Origin: Strigamia acuminata
Lineage: Eukaryota > Arthropoda > Chilopoda > Geophilomorpha > Linotaeniidae
Assembly (NCBI GenBank): GCA_949358305.1
Contig: OX442314.1
Coordinates: 29,249,118-29,313,117, forward strand
DNA: 64,000 bases
Direction of reading: 5' to 3'
Within the stretch, counting starts at the first letter, position 1, and every line of letters begins with the position of its first letter. Made by a program: the position numbers and the translations under genes. This document shows, piece by piece, positions 1 to 11,873 of this stretch. The notes below the pieces were generated by a model. The model had not been told where the DNA came from. It did no database searches and worked only from the letters and a program-made list of their open reading frames with translations.

Positions 1-1102
1 GTCGAAGTGCTGGGATTATTATGTTGCATAAATGTTACAGTCTACGGTTGCGACGCCGAAGGAGAACCCGCCGTTGTGCAATTCAGTATCCTCCGGACAG
101 GACCAAGTTGTCTTTTTCGGTATGAACGTATTCCGTTACCACGAGTAGCATCGGTATTGTTGAGAATCGGTTCCTTCACCTGATGGTGCCAAAGCAGTCT
201 GTTTTACAGTAACCACGAGTAGCACCAAGTGTTTGGCAAGCTGATTCTCATGGTATTCGATGCCAAAGCAGTCGGTCTATTATTAGTACCGCGAGAGATA
301 AAACTGCTGTGCGGAGCCGCGAGCTATCGACCCCTGTGTACGTGGTACCGTCAACCACTCGATGGACGACCGTGCTGCGACGCCGGGGACGCTTGATACC
401 GTTCTGCATGGCAAGGCGTATATTCTAATCGATGGCAATTGTGTGTTGCGACGGGAAGCTTAATCTTCATTTTATTTATAACAGCAAAACTTAAACTCGA
501 CAACCAGTTGGACCAAAATCAAGTGAGAAGACTTAATCTCATATTGAACTCAATATAACCGATAAGTTGACGACAACTTATTCCCGAAATATCTAAATAA
601 GAATTCACAACGATATGAATTAAATATAATTCATAAGTGGAATATTGATAAGTAAATGAATACATTTACTTACACCAATATCCTCCCAAAGTTGTGGCGG
701 TGCAGACAAAGTCAACCGCAATGCTCAGATCATTCGATTTATCGACGTGCGATAGTTTACACAGCGAACCAAGGAAACCAGCGAAGCCGTATCGGACTCC
801 AGGACACAGCCATCCGGCTTAAGATGACATCTATAATCAGGTCGAGCGATGGGGAAACCGCTCCCATATTCCAGACCCGTAGTGATATTATTCTAGGGCC
901 AGTTGGCCAATTCTTTGTATAGTTTAATAGCTGATTTAACTTGCCAAATGTCGGCATTAGTCCTATGTATAATTTAGCTCATCCATATTGTTTGCCAACA
1001 ATAAACTGTCTTGTATTTATCTCGTATTGTATTCACTGTTTATTTATTGCGATCTCTTCCCGGTACCATTGTTAAATGGGAGTTGTGGTCGTCACCGTCA
1101 CA
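1..1102 (+). repeat. L1 5' LTR (right part only)
   Basis: It matches the R-U5 part of the complete LTR at 9958-11873 and ends in GTCACA at 1102, where the copies diverge. Substitutions relative to the 3' copy lie near positions 50, 516 and 1010. It includes an AATAAA polyadenylation signal just after 1000. The U3 promoter part is outside the window. Confidence 0.9.
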
Positions 1103-1104
1103 CG

Positions 1105-1122
1105 TGGAGGTCCCACCGAGAT
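1105..1122 (+). other. L1 primer-binding site, tRNA-Gln type
   Basis: TGGAGGTCCCACCGAGAT begins two bases after the LTR end. It is the exact complement of the 3' end of a eukaryotic tRNA-Gln including CCA (acceptor GGGACCT plus T-arm). This position and sequence are what minus-strand priming requires. Confidence 0.85.
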
Positions 1123-1339
1123 TAGGTTGCAATTAAATTCGATTGAATTGCAACAGTGAATATTGGAGATAAATATTTAACTAAAAGATTTAAGTTAAAA
1201 ATAGACAGATTAAATTTTCAGTTTATATTTCCATGTGAAGAAGTTAAACTGATGAAATAGAAATACGTAGTAGATTTTCCTTCATTATTTTCGTTTGAAG
1301 ATTTTAGGGATTTCAAAGACTACCACCTAATCTCACACG

Positions 1340-1357
1340 TGGAGGTCCCACCGAGAT
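1340..1357 (+). repeat. Second copy of the L1 primer-binding site
   Basis: The same 18 bases recur 235 bases downstream, preceded by TCACACG as at the true LTR edge and followed by the same leader sequence (ttgcaattaaattcgat). A third, decayed copy of the leader lies near 1525-1580, without the primer site. The leader therefore consists of about 200-235-bp tandem repeats that include the LTR edge. Confidence 0.75.
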
Positions 1358-1787
1358 TAGGTTGCAATTAAATTCGATAGAATTGTAAAAGTGAATTTTG
1401 AGATAAATATTTAACTAAAAGATTTAGTTAAAAAACAGACAAGTTTCAAACCATGTTTATTTTCTTGAGAAACACCAAAACAGTCCTTTAACTAGGAATT
1501 TCGGAAGTTATAGACCTATCACACGATCACTGAAATAGGTTGCAAATTAATTCGATCGAATTGCAAAAGCGAATCTTGAATCCGATATTAACTAAAAAAT
1601 TTTAGTTAAAACAGACAAATAGATTTTCAGTTTATATTTTCATGTGAAAAGTTAAACTGACGAAATGGAAACGTTTAGTGAACTCTCTTTACTATTTTCG
1701 TTCGACAATTTAAGGAATACGAAGTATTTTAAATAAGAAATCAAAAAAGTTTCGAGTGAAATAAGAATACAGATATTTTTTTTTCGA

Positions 1788-4700
1788 AGTTTGTTTTATT
1801 TCGAAAAGCTAAAAACATACAAGTTTAGAAGGCGGACTTCTTACGAATTTATCTTTCCACCTGAAAAGTTAAAACGAAGAAAACACCGCAACTATTTGGA
1901 AATATTTACAAGAAATTAAGTTTCTTGTAACTGTACGTCGACACCGATAGCCAGCGACCACGCGCCATAGCAATACGCGTCGATCTCCGTATCAAACGCA
2001 GCAGGGAAGCTACTCAAACCTTCAACGCAAGGTGCGAACGAATGCTTGGAAATTATGGCGGACAACAGATAAAAGACAGCGGAGAAATGTTACAGAAGGT
2101 TCGTAGAGATTTATTTAAGTGTCGCGAACTAATTTTTCCACTGCCATCGGTACCAAAGATAATTTAGTTGTTGGAGAAAAACAACACACTCCATTTCGCA
2201 GAAAAGATTTGCAAATCGAAATGAATATTACCTTTATTTGAAGGAATTAACTATTTTCACAAAAAGGAAAATTTTTCCTTCGGGACAATGGAAATTAAGA
2301 AAATATAAAATGGCGGCGAATGAAGTTGCCGACCACGTAGAATAGTATTTTTTACATTGAAAGTTACGAATCACGATAAACGCTTTCCCTCGGAAAAGTA
2401 AAAGGATTTCATTCAATCTTTCCTTTCGGAAATTTAACAGTGTTTTAAGTTTCCAACGATATTTGGGTCTCCCAAATTTTGAGAATTTCTAAATGAAATT
2501 TAGCTGTTTGAAAAACAACGAATATTTTTAGTAATCTAATCGGACATTTTCCCACATGATTTCTTAAAACCGGAATAACAAATCCATTTGTGGCTATGAA
2601 CTTTGCCACATGAAATATTTACGGAGCGAATATTTTTTGATTGGATTGAAGCTTTAAAATCAGATAGCTGATTTAAACGAAGAAAATAAGTTTCAAAGTA
2701 ATTATTTTTCTTTCGGAAAAATCAAATAAATCACCGCTGATGAAAAGTTGTATTTTTCCATTCGAAAAAACTAAGAATTGCACAAGATTTATCTTCTATT
2801 TTGAACATAGATTTTATTCGGAAAAGGAAAGATTCTAGATACATTATTTTTCTCTAAAAATTAAGAATTTAGTCAATTTTCCTAAAGGTTAATGGAATGT
2901 CATCATATATTTCGTTCGTAATTTACGTGTTAAAGTTTAATCAGAAAAACGATTGAATATGTTTTATTTGCGATAAGTAAAAGAAAGGTTCTTTAAAAAT
3001 GGAATTTCGATGCAAATCCCACAGTAAAGGGAATGTTATGTGTGAGCAATTAACGAAAAGTTGGAATAACTTCATTTTATTTCATTCAAAAGTAGTTGTG
3101 AAAAATCAATTTCAAATATTTTTCAAAGAAAAATTATTTTTATCGGAAAAAAGTAATTTACATGTCCTCGCGCGGACCGAGTAGTAAACTGCTTAATTGT
3201 GACATCGATACTGTTATTGTGTCACGTGTTATACGGAATTCCAAACCAGTGAATTACGAATTTTGGCGCGATAGGAATAGAAGTTTGACAGTGAAAGTTC
3301 TCCAGATTTGTCTTTTCATTTGAAAAGTTCAAATTGAGGAAATGCTGCAGCAGATGAAGGTATTTACGACAATTGAGATTTAAATATTCTTTCATTCAAA
3401 AGATAAAAGATCTCTGCAAAAACATCTCGTTATTAGAGATAAGGGGGACGAAAATTATTAAAACGAATAATCAAAGACACGTCCTTCGTAAATATCGCAA
3501 AGGAATAACTAATTGTGAAAACAATTGTCCGCTCAGGAAAAGTGGAATTTAGCTAGATATTTTCTTTCGAAAAATCAAAGCAATTGTCATCAAAAAAGAA
3601 AGATTTGATGAATAATTTTTACCCAAAAGTCTAAAGGATTGTCGAATAGTTTTCTCCCGAAAAACAAGTACACATTTGTACCAATAACTTTATCGTTTAA
3701 AGTAAAATTTCGAATATTTTCTTTTGGAAGATTAGAGAATTAGATAATTTTTCTCGCAAAACAAATTTAAAGAATTTTAACGAATTTTTATTTGTTAAAA
3801 AAATTTGTTAAAAAAGGGGGAGATGGATGGTGAAAATTTATTTTTTCACACTCGAAAAATGGAATTTAAACCCGAAAAAGTAAAGACTTGGTCAAATTAT
3901 TCTTCCTATTGGAAATGAATACACAATGTTGGGAATCGAAAATAGATTTCAATTACAAAGGAATGATTATTTGAACGATAATTGAATAAGAATAAGAAAA
4001 ATTGAGAGTTTGAGAAAACTTTATTAAAGTTGTGGTTGTAACGATATCACACACTAACGGAATAATTAAAAGAAAAATATTTTTTGAAGAAAAGTTATTT
4101 AATTATTTGGATTGGTAAAAATCCCAAAGTTCAAGAAGATTGAAGTAAGTTTATTTTATTTTCATTTGAAAAATACAATATTTTACGAATGTCTTCCCGA
4201 AGGAATTTTATTTTATCGGTAAAATTGAATCTTGAAGGGAACGGACTTAGTAGAGAACTACTAAATAGATGTAACGTCCTTTATACCATTGGCCGACACT
4301 AACATCCGCCAATCAGAAGTTGGGAGATCTAGGGATCCCCAGCCCCCTGCTATTAAAGGAGGACCAGATCAGATACTGATCATTCGCATCCAGACCAGAC
4401 CAGAAGACGTGTTCCAGAGTCATCTTGACCACGCCGTCCCGATTTCAGTCACGATTCGAATTTTGTGTGCCGTGTAACCTGCAAAAGCTAACACGTGTCA
4501 AACAAACGCGAAGTTTAATTTTATTTTGTCAAAAGTAAAGTTTAGAAGTGTTTCTTGTTGAAAAGTGTATTATATTCGTCTTCTTTATAAATTAAAGAAT
4601 TAAAATCGTCAGATTTTGAATTTTTTTATGGCTCAAAAACCATTGAATATGATCGATCCAAAAGGAAATAATAAGCAGACAAACTTAAATTTAAGTTCTG

Positions 4701-7700
4701 TACCACTTGGCGATCAAACAGAAAAGATTCCCGATCATTTTACTCTGTATTGTAATCGTCATGGACTGGATAAAACCAAGTTTAAAAATATAATCGAAGC
4801 TTCAGACTATGTAAAAGCTAGGAACTGGCGAGATCGTACCCAATCTCAATCTTCACATCAAGATCCAGTACGGAATCCACAAACATACAGCCGAAACTTA
4901 GTGAATCAAGATTCTCATACTATGTTTCAAACATCCAGTAGGGGATCTAAGTTAGAAAAGTTTAAACCACCTAATTCGGTAGATAAGGGGGAAGAGAATT
5001 ATAAACCTAATAATTCTCGTCCAGAGAGTTCGTTAACTAACCAGTTTGTTTTATTTCGAAAAGCTAAAAACATACAAGTTTAGAAGGCGGACTTCTTACG
5101 AATTTATCTTTCCACCTGAAAAGTTAAAACGAAGAAAACACCGCAACTATTTGGAAATATTTACAAGAAATTAAGTTTCTTGTAACTGTACGTCGACACC
5201 GATAGCCAGCGACCACGCGCCATAGCAATACGCGTCGATCTCCGTATCAAACGCAGCAGGGAAGCTACTCAAACCTTCAACGCAAGGTGCGAACGAATGC
5301 TTGGAAATTATGGCGGACAACAGATAAAAGACAGCGGAGAAATGTTACAGAAGGTTCGTAGAGATTTATTTAAGTGTCGCGAACTAATTTTTCCACTGCC
5401 ATCGGTACCAAAGATAATTTAGTTGTTGGAGAAAAACAACACACTCCATTTCGCAGAAAAGATTTGCAAATCGAAATGAATATTACCTTTATTTGAAGGA
5501 ATTAACTATTTTCACAAAAAGTACATTTTTTCCTTCGGGACAATGGAAATTAAGAAAATATAAAATGGCGGCGAATGAAGTTGCCGACCACGTAGAATAG
5601 TATTTTTTACATTGAAAGTTACGAATCACGATAAACGCTTTCCCTCGGAAAAGTAAAAGGATTTCATTCAATCTTTCCTTTCGGAAATTTAACAGTGTTT
5701 TAAGTTTCCAACGATATTTGGGTCTCCCAAATTTTGAGAATTTCTAAATGAAATTTAGCTGTTTGAAAAACAACGAATATTTTTAGTAATCTAATCGGAC
5801 ATTTTCCCACATGATTTCTTAAAACCGGAATAACAAATCCATTTGTGGCTATGAACTTTGCCACATGAAATATTTACGGAGCGAATATTTTTTGATTGGA
5901 TTGAAGCTTTAAAATCAGATAGCTGATTTAAACGAAGAAAATAAGTTTCAAAGTAATTATTTTTCTTTCGGAAAAATCAAATAAATCACCGCTGATGAAA
6001 AGTTGTATTTTTCCATTCGAAAAAACTAAGAATTGCACAAGATTTATCTTCTATTTTGAACATAGATTTTATTCGGAAAAGGAAAGATTCTAGATACATT
6101 ATTTTTCTCTAAAAATTAAGAATTTAGTCAATTTTCCTAAAGGTTAATGGAATGTCATCATATATTTCGTTCGTAATTTACGTGTTAAAGTTTAATCAGA
6201 AAAACGATTGAATATGTTTTATTTGCGATAAGTAAAAGAAAGGTTCTTTAAAAATGGAATTTCGATGCAAATCCCACAGTAAAGGGAATGTTATGTGTGA
6301 GCAATTAACGAAAAGTTGGAATAACTTCATTTTATTTCATTCAAAAGTAGTTGTGAAAAATCAATTTCAAATATTTTTCAAAGAAAAATTATTTTTATCG
6401 GAAAAAAGTAATTTACATGTCCTCGCGCGGACCGAGTAGTAAACTGCTTAATTGTGACATCGATACTGTTATTGTGTCACGTGTTATACGGAATTCCAAA
6501 CCAGTGAATTACGAATTTTGGCGCGATAGGAATAGAAGTTTGACAGTGAAAGTTCTCCAGATTTGTCTTTTCATTTGAAAAGTTCAAATTGAGGAAATGC
6601 TGCAGCAGATGAAGGTATTTACGACAATTGAGATTTAAATATTCTTTCATTCAAAAGATAAAAGATCTCTGCAAAAACATCTCGTTATTAGAGATAAGGG
6701 GGACGAAAATTATTAAAACGAATAATCAAAGACACGTCCTTCGTAAATATCGCAAAGGAATAACTAATTGTGAAAACAATTGTCCGCTCAGGAAAAGTGG
6801 AATTTAGCTAGATATTTTCTTTCGAAAAATCAAAGCAATTGTCATCAAAAAAGAAAGATTTGATGAATAATTTTTACCCAAAAGTCTAAAGGATTGTCGA
6901 ATAGTTTTCTCCCGAAAAACAAGTACACATTTGTACCAATAACTTTATCGTTTAAAGTAAAATTTCGAATATTTTCTTTTGGAAGATTAGAGAATTAGAT
7001 AATTTTTCTCGCAAAACAAATTTAAAGAATTTTAACGAATTTTTATTTGTTAAAAAAATTTGTTAAAAAAGGGGGAGATGGATGGTGAAAATTTATTTTT
7101 TCACACTCGAAAAATGGAATTTAAACCCGAAAAAGTAAAGACTTGGTCAAATTATTCTTCCTATTGGAAATGAATACACAATGTTGGGAATCGAAAATAG
7201 ATTTCAATTACAAAGGAATGATTATTTGAACGATAATTGAATAAGAATAAGAAAAATTGAGAGTTTGAGAAAACTTTATTAAAGTTGTGGTTGTAACGAT
7301 ATCACACACTAACGGAATAATTAAAAGAAAAATATTTTTTGAAGAAAAGTTATTTAATTATTTGGATTGGTAAAAATCCCAAAGTTCAAGAAGATTGAAG
7401 TAAGTTTATTTTATTTTCATTTGAAAAATACAATATTTTACGAATGTCTTCCCGAAGGAATTTTATTTTATCGGTAAAATTGAATCTCGAAGGGAACGGA
7501 CTTAGTAGAGAACTACTAAATAGATGTAACGTCCTTTATACCATTGGCCGACACTAACATCCGCCAATCAGAAGTTGGGAGATCTAGGGATCCCCAGCCC
7601 CCTGCTATTAAAGGAGGACCAGATCAGATACTGATCATTCGCATCCAGACCAGACCAGAAGACGTGTTCCAGAGTCATCTTGACCACGCCGTCCCGATTT

Positions 7701-8297
7701 CAGTCACGATTCGAATTTTGTGTGCCGTGTAACCTGCAAAAGCTAACACGTGTCAAACAAACGCGAAGTTTAATTTTATTTTGTCAAAAGTAAAGTTTAG
7801 AAGTGTTTCTTGTTGAAAAGTGTATTATATTCGTCTTCTTTATAAATTAAAGAATTAAAATCGTCAGATTTTGAATTTTTTTATGGCTCAAAAACCATTG
7901 AATATGATCGATCCAAAAGGAAATAATAAGCAGACAAACTTAAATTTAAGTTCTGTACCACTTGGCGATCAAACAGAAAAGATTCCCGATCATTTTACTC
8001 TGTATTGTAATCGTCATGGACTGGATAAAACCAAGTTTAAAAATATAATCGAAGCTTCAGACTATGTAAAAGCTAGGAACTGGCGAGATCGTACCCAATC
8101 TCAATCTTCACATCAAGATCCAGTACGGAATCCACAAACATACAGCCGAAACTTAGTGAATCAAGATTCTCATACTATGTTTCAAACATCCAGTAGGGGA
8201 TCTAAGTTAGAAAAGTTTAAACCACCTAATTCGGTAGATAAGGGGGAAGAGAATTATAAACCTAATAATTCTCGTCCAGAGAGTTCGTTAACTAACC
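1788..8297 (+). repeat. 3,255-bp tandem duplication inside L1
   Basis: Unit one (1788-5042) and unit two (5043-8297) are nearly identical; I see only a handful of differences, for example near 2270/5523 and 4227/7482. The trinucleotide AGT is present at both breakpoints and at the outer end, which fits microhomology-mediated or unequal duplication. Each unit contains a non-coding AT-rich leader and the beginning of the L1 ORF, so the first unit ends in a truncated ORF. Much of the span (1788-4627 and 5084-7882) has no credible gene; ORFs there of about 60 codons are simply duplicated with the unit. Confidence 0.9.
4628..5083 (+). pseudogene. Truncated 5' copy of the L1 ORF
   Basis: The first 139 codons match the start of the complete ORF at 7883. 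After the duplication junction at 5043-5045 the frame reads into leader DNA and stops at 5083, giving 151 codons. It is a by-product of the internal duplication. Lying upstream of the intact ORF, it might act as an upstream ORF in the transcript, but nothing shows that it is functional. Confidence 0.8.
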
Positions 8298-9364
8298 AGT
8301 CGGTTGTTCAGAACAAATTAAAACTCGTTTACAATCGAGATCAGCTAATTTCAGTTCGATATGCTAATCCAGCTGAAGCACAACGATATGTGGCTAGCCT
8401 TAATCTGTCGATTAACCTACCGCTATCAAAAGAATTGGGAACCGTAAACAAAAGTTTTGGGCCACCAATATCAACGCAAAGGAAAGATATTCGGACTCCA
8501 AACAAACATTTGCAGTCAAATAACGTACAACAACGTGCCCGATCGCCGATCACAAACTCATGTTTGCGGACGTATGATTTGTCTACCAAGAAGAGTCCCC
8601 AGCCAAGACAATTCTACCTAACGCCCATTTCAAATCGAAAAAAGGTCAAGCAAACTTTTCCCTTGAAAAAGTATTACCAACACGATAATGAGAATGATTT
8701 TAAACCTAAAAAAGAAAGTTTTTTGACTAACCCACGGGAGATCCGGTATCAATTCGAACAGTATTGTAAACAATACCAGTTAAATTCAGCTGAATTTAAA
8801 AATATAAACGAAGCGCAACAATTCGTATTTCGAAATCAATACCGTAACCAACGACTAAAACCCGTCCCAGTCGTCAATCTGACGGAGATACAACAATTTG
8901 CGTCTGGAAAGCAACCCTGCAATATCCAGAATAATTCATCTCAACGAGAGGAATTAAGAACTTCAAAAAAGCGTTTTCGGTCACCAAGTCCAGCTGGTGA
9001 TGAAGAAACTTCAAGTACAAACCAACATGTTCAAAAACTGACTGAAAACCCAGGTTTCCAATCATCAGTTCCACGACTTAGAGTCAAATATAGATCCCCT
9101 CGTTTGTTGCGGGATTTCACAATTCCAAATATGGGTCCTTTCCACGTATGGTTTTCCAATGAGGGTCCCATTCATGTATGGTTTTCCAGAGATGACCTAA
9201 AACAAAAAGTTGGGTCGTCACGGTCATTTACACTGCCAAGTCAGTACACTGTATGTAACTGCCCAAAGGAAAAACGTCGAAAGAAATCAGTACAGCAGGC
9301 TGAGAGATCTCGGAAATTCGCAAATATGCGAGCTCAATATTTAGCAAAGAATCATGTTGATTAA
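7883..9364 (+). CDS. L1-encoded 493-aa protein of unknown family
   Basis: I do not recognise this protein. It is basic and rich in Gln, Asn, Ser and Pro, and lacks a zinc knuckle, protease, reverse transcriptase or integrase motif. Three stretches look like repeats of one motif. The first, near residues 38-65, reads YCNRHGLDKTKFKNIIEA; the second, near 150-175, reads YNRDQLISVRYANPAEAQ; the third, near 290-320, reads YCKQYQLNSAEFKNINEAQ. Each is an aromatic-rich start followed by a helix-like EA-[QS]-x-[YF]-V end. A short tandem pair, FHVWFSNEG and IHVWFSRDD, lies near residue 420, and the C-terminus is strongly basic. Its position as the only ORF of an LTR element suggests a Gag-like nucleic-acid-binding role, which is inference. 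I chose ATG 7883; a TTG lies four codons upstream in frame. Confidence 0.7.
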   Translation: MAQKPLNMIDPKGNNKQTNLNLSSVPLGDQTEKIPDHFTLYCNRHGLDKTKFKNIIEASDYVKARNWRDRTQSQSSHQDPVRNPQTYSRNLVNQDSHTMFQTSSRGSKLEKFKPPNSVDKGEENYKPNNSRPESSLTNQSVVQNKLKLVYNRDQLISVRYANPAEAQRYVASLNLSINLPLSKELGTVNKSFGPPISTQRKDIRTPNKHLQSNNVQQRARSPITNSCLRTYDLSTKKSPQPRQFYLTPISNRKKVKQTFPLKKYYQHDNENDFKPKKESFLTNPREIRYQFEQYCKQYQLNSAEFKNINEAQQFVFRNQYRNQRLKPVPVVNLTEIQQFASGKQPCNIQNNSSQREELRTSKKRFRSPSPAGDEETSSTNQHVQKLTENPGFQSSVPRLRVKYRSPRLLRDFTIPNMGPFHVWFSNEGPIHVWFSRDDLKQKVGSSRSFTLPSQYTVCNCPKEKRRKKSVQQAERSRKFANMRAQYLAKNHVD

Positions 9365-9446
9365 CATGATATGATACACAAAGATTCCCCGATTATAGTG
9401 TAAACAGAAAATCCTCTTCTAAAAATCATGACCTCTCTTCTAAAGA

Positions 9447-9957
9447 AAAGGGGGACAAAATATAAAGTTAAAATTAACAATTCTCGAAAAGTAATATTAC
9501 AGTATTAAAAGACAACTAGTTTAAATTAAAATTAGTCAATTGTACAAAGAATACCAAGTGACTCCGGTCATGACAATTAAGGGGGACATTTTGATTCTTA
9601 AATTGTCAACTCTTATCATCTAAAAGCTATTTATTGTATATTTATAGCGATACATCTGACTAGGCATATGAAATAAATATTTTGTGATAACACAAATGAT
9701 GATTTTATGTATGACGAAAGTTTCTTCAAAAAGAAGACTTGGAAATAAATTCTGGACTTGAATTTAGGCTATTAGAAAAGATTATTTCGGCAGAAATCCA
9801 GAACTTAGATAATTTAAGTTAGTTTATGTAAACTCAAATTCGAAATTGGAAGTCACGGTATCTCCAAGATACATCAAGTCCGAAAATAGCATTTATGCTA
9901 ATTAGGAGAATAACGAAAACTCTATAAAATATTATATAGTTGTGTTATTAAGGGGGA
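9447..9957 (+). other. Three polypurine-tract-like motifs before the L1 3' LTR
   Basis: AAGGGGGA occurs at 9448-9455, 9579-9586 and 9950-9957. Only the last abuts the LTR (TGTATGACGG begins at 9958) and is the expected plus-strand primer. Further copies occur at 3441, 3814, 6696 and 7069 inside the duplicated units. The span 9365-9957 holds no gene. Confidence 0.7.
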
Positions 9958-10594
9958 TGTATGACGGTTTACAATGGCTATAAATGCCTATTTTCTATCA
10001 AGAAAGCGCTGTTGCGCCAATATGATGGTATTTTTACAATATTCTGTGTAAAACTGATAAATGTCTAGAATAAAGTCATTTATGATGTTTCAAATACAAA
10101 GATGTTCGTTTATTAAGAATAAACACTAATTTCCACATGATACTAAAAGTATCACGGCATAATTACGAAGATTCGTCTGCTAAAACCCGCATTTGTCAAT
10201 GCTCCATATTGCCACTAGATGGCGCGATCGCAATTAGCGATAAATTCGAATACGAACTTGAAAACCTCATGATTAAATATAAACGTATATTTAATCAAGT
10301 GAATAAATTGTGTTAAATATTAATATAAATATATATTAAATATCTGACATTGTTAAATACAATGTAACTTCCATTTCTGCGGGACAGAATGTTTAGCGAT
10401 CAATCGGTCAATCGATCAATCTGATTGGTGGAACCCATTTCCGGTCCTGGGTATCCAGTTCCGGTTGTAACAAGGATTAGCATAATTTGCATAAATGCTC
10501 CTCCGTATCCACTTCCGGTGATACGGGATTGGAGGGATTCGTGGAACCCATGTTCCAATTGGATGACTGGATTAATCCTTAAATCCAGTCAGGT

Positions 10595-10601
10595 TATATA
10601 A
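10595..10601 (+). promoter_or_regulatory. TATA box of the L1 LTR
   Basis: TATATAA lies in the expected U3 position with GC-richer sequence about 30 bases downstream, giving a likely start of transcription near 10625-10630. The same box is present in inverse orientation in the solo LTR near 24466-24473. Confidence 0.6.
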
Positions 10602-11770
10602 ACCCAAACAATCGGCCATTCCGCAGCTCTGTTTGATTATTTCTGTTTGGTATTGTTACTTAAGAAGTATGATTCGTTGTTCACGTAAAAAAACCTTTTG
10701 GTTCTTTGTTGATTTATTCGCAAAGAACCGTTGCATGATTCTACAGAATCATGCCACCGCCGGCAATTGAAGTCGAAGTGCTGGGATTATTATGTTGCAT
10801 AAATGTTACAGTCTACGGTTGCGACGTCGAAGGAGAACCCGCCGTTGTGCAATTCAGTATCCTCCGGACAGGACCAAGTTGTCTTTTTCGGTATGAACGT
10901 ATTCCGTTACCACGAGTAGCATCGGTATTGTTGAGAATCGGTTCCTTCACCTGATGGTGCCAAAGCAGTCTGTTTTACAGTAACCACGAGTAGCACCAAG
11001 TGTTTGGCAAGCTGATTCTCATGGTATTCGATGCCAAAGCAGTCGGTCTATTATTAGTACCGCGAGAGATAAAACTGCTGTGCGGAGCCGCGAGCTATCG
11101 ACCCCTGTGTACGTGGTACCGTCAACCACTCGATGGACGACCGTGCTGCGACGCCGGGGACGCTTGATACCGTTCTGCATGGCAAGGCGTATATTCTAAT
11201 CGATGGCAATTGTGTGTTGCGACGGGAAGCTTAATCTTCATTTTATTTATAACAGCAAAACTTAAACTCGACAACCAGTTGGACCAAAATCAAGTCAGAA
11301 GACTTAATCTCATATTGAACTCAATATAACCGATAAGTTGACGACAACTTATTCCCGAAATATCTAAATAAGAATTCACAACGATATGAATTAAATATAA
11401 TTCATAAGTGGAATATTGATAAGTAAATGAATACATTTACTTACACCAATATCCTCCCAAAGTTGTGGCGGTGCAGACAAAGTCAACCGCAATGCTCAGA
11501 TCATTCGATTTATCGACGTGCGATAGTTTACACAGCGAACCAAGGAAACCAGCGAAGCCGTATCGGACTCCAGGACACAGCCATCCGGCTTAAGATGACA
11601 TCTATAATCAGGTCGAGCGATGGGGAAACCGCTCCCATATTCCAGACCCGTAGTGATATTATTCTAGGGCCAGTTGGCCAATTCTTTGTATAGTTTAATA
11701 GCTGATTTAACTTGCCAAATGTCGGCATTAGTCCTATGTATAATTTAGCTTATCCATATTGTTTGCCAAC

Positions 11771-11776
11771 AATAAA
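11771..11776 (+). promoter_or_regulatory. Polyadenylation signal in the L1 LTR
   Basis: AATAAA is followed within 40 bases by a GT/T-rich stretch (cttgtatttatctcgtattg), a standard cleavage context. This would define the R-U5 border near 11800. A matching signal lies just after position 1000 in the 5' LTR. Confidence 0.55.
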
Positions 11777-11873
11777 CTGTCTTGTATTTATCTCGTATTG
11801 TATTCACTGTTTATTTATTGCGATCTCTTCCCGGTACCATTGTTAAATGGGAGTTGTGGTCGTCACCGTCACA

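Larger units (their letters stand above)
1..11873 (+). mobile_element. L1: large LTR retroelement without reverse transcriptase (LARD-like)
   Basis: A direct repeat frames this element: positions 1-1102 match 10772-11873 without a gap and with three substitutions that I can count. The LTR runs TGT...ACA, has a tRNA-Gln-type primer site just inside its 5' copy and a purine tract AAGGGGGA just before its 3' copy. The 8.9-kb interior contains no reverse transcriptase, RNase H or integrase motif in any frame; its only sizeable ORF is an unrecognised protein at 7883-9364. This is the architecture of a large non-autonomous retroelement mobilised in trans. The low LTR divergence implies a recent insertion. 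The first 814 bases of the 5' LTR lie outside the window, so the target-site duplication cannot be checked here. Confidence 0.85.
9958..11873 (+). repeat. L1 3' LTR, complete (1,916 bp)
   Basis: It begins TGTATGACGG directly after the purine tract and ends CCGTCACA, where similarity to the 5' LTR and to the solo LTR at 23195-25105 stops. It contains a TATA box at 10595-10601 and an AATAAA signal at 11771-11776, so U3, R and U5 can be placed approximately. Two short ORFs (10751-10954 and 11427-11693) recur in every LTR copy, but only because the copies are nearly identical. Confidence 0.9.

Noticed and set aside
656-957. Short ORFs in the L1 LTR, repeated at 11427-11728 and 23340-23641, and the pair at 10751-10954 and 24114-24317
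   Set aside because: They recur only because the LTR copies are nearly identical; no domain or coding signature is visible.
1105-1357. tRNA-like sequence
   Set aside because: Only the 18 bases complementary to a tRNA-Gln 3' end are present, as expected for a primer site; there is no tRNA gene fold.
4289-4477. 62-codon ORF, duplicated at 7544-7732
   Set aside because: Copied with the 3,255-bp duplication; low coding character and upstream of the real ORF.
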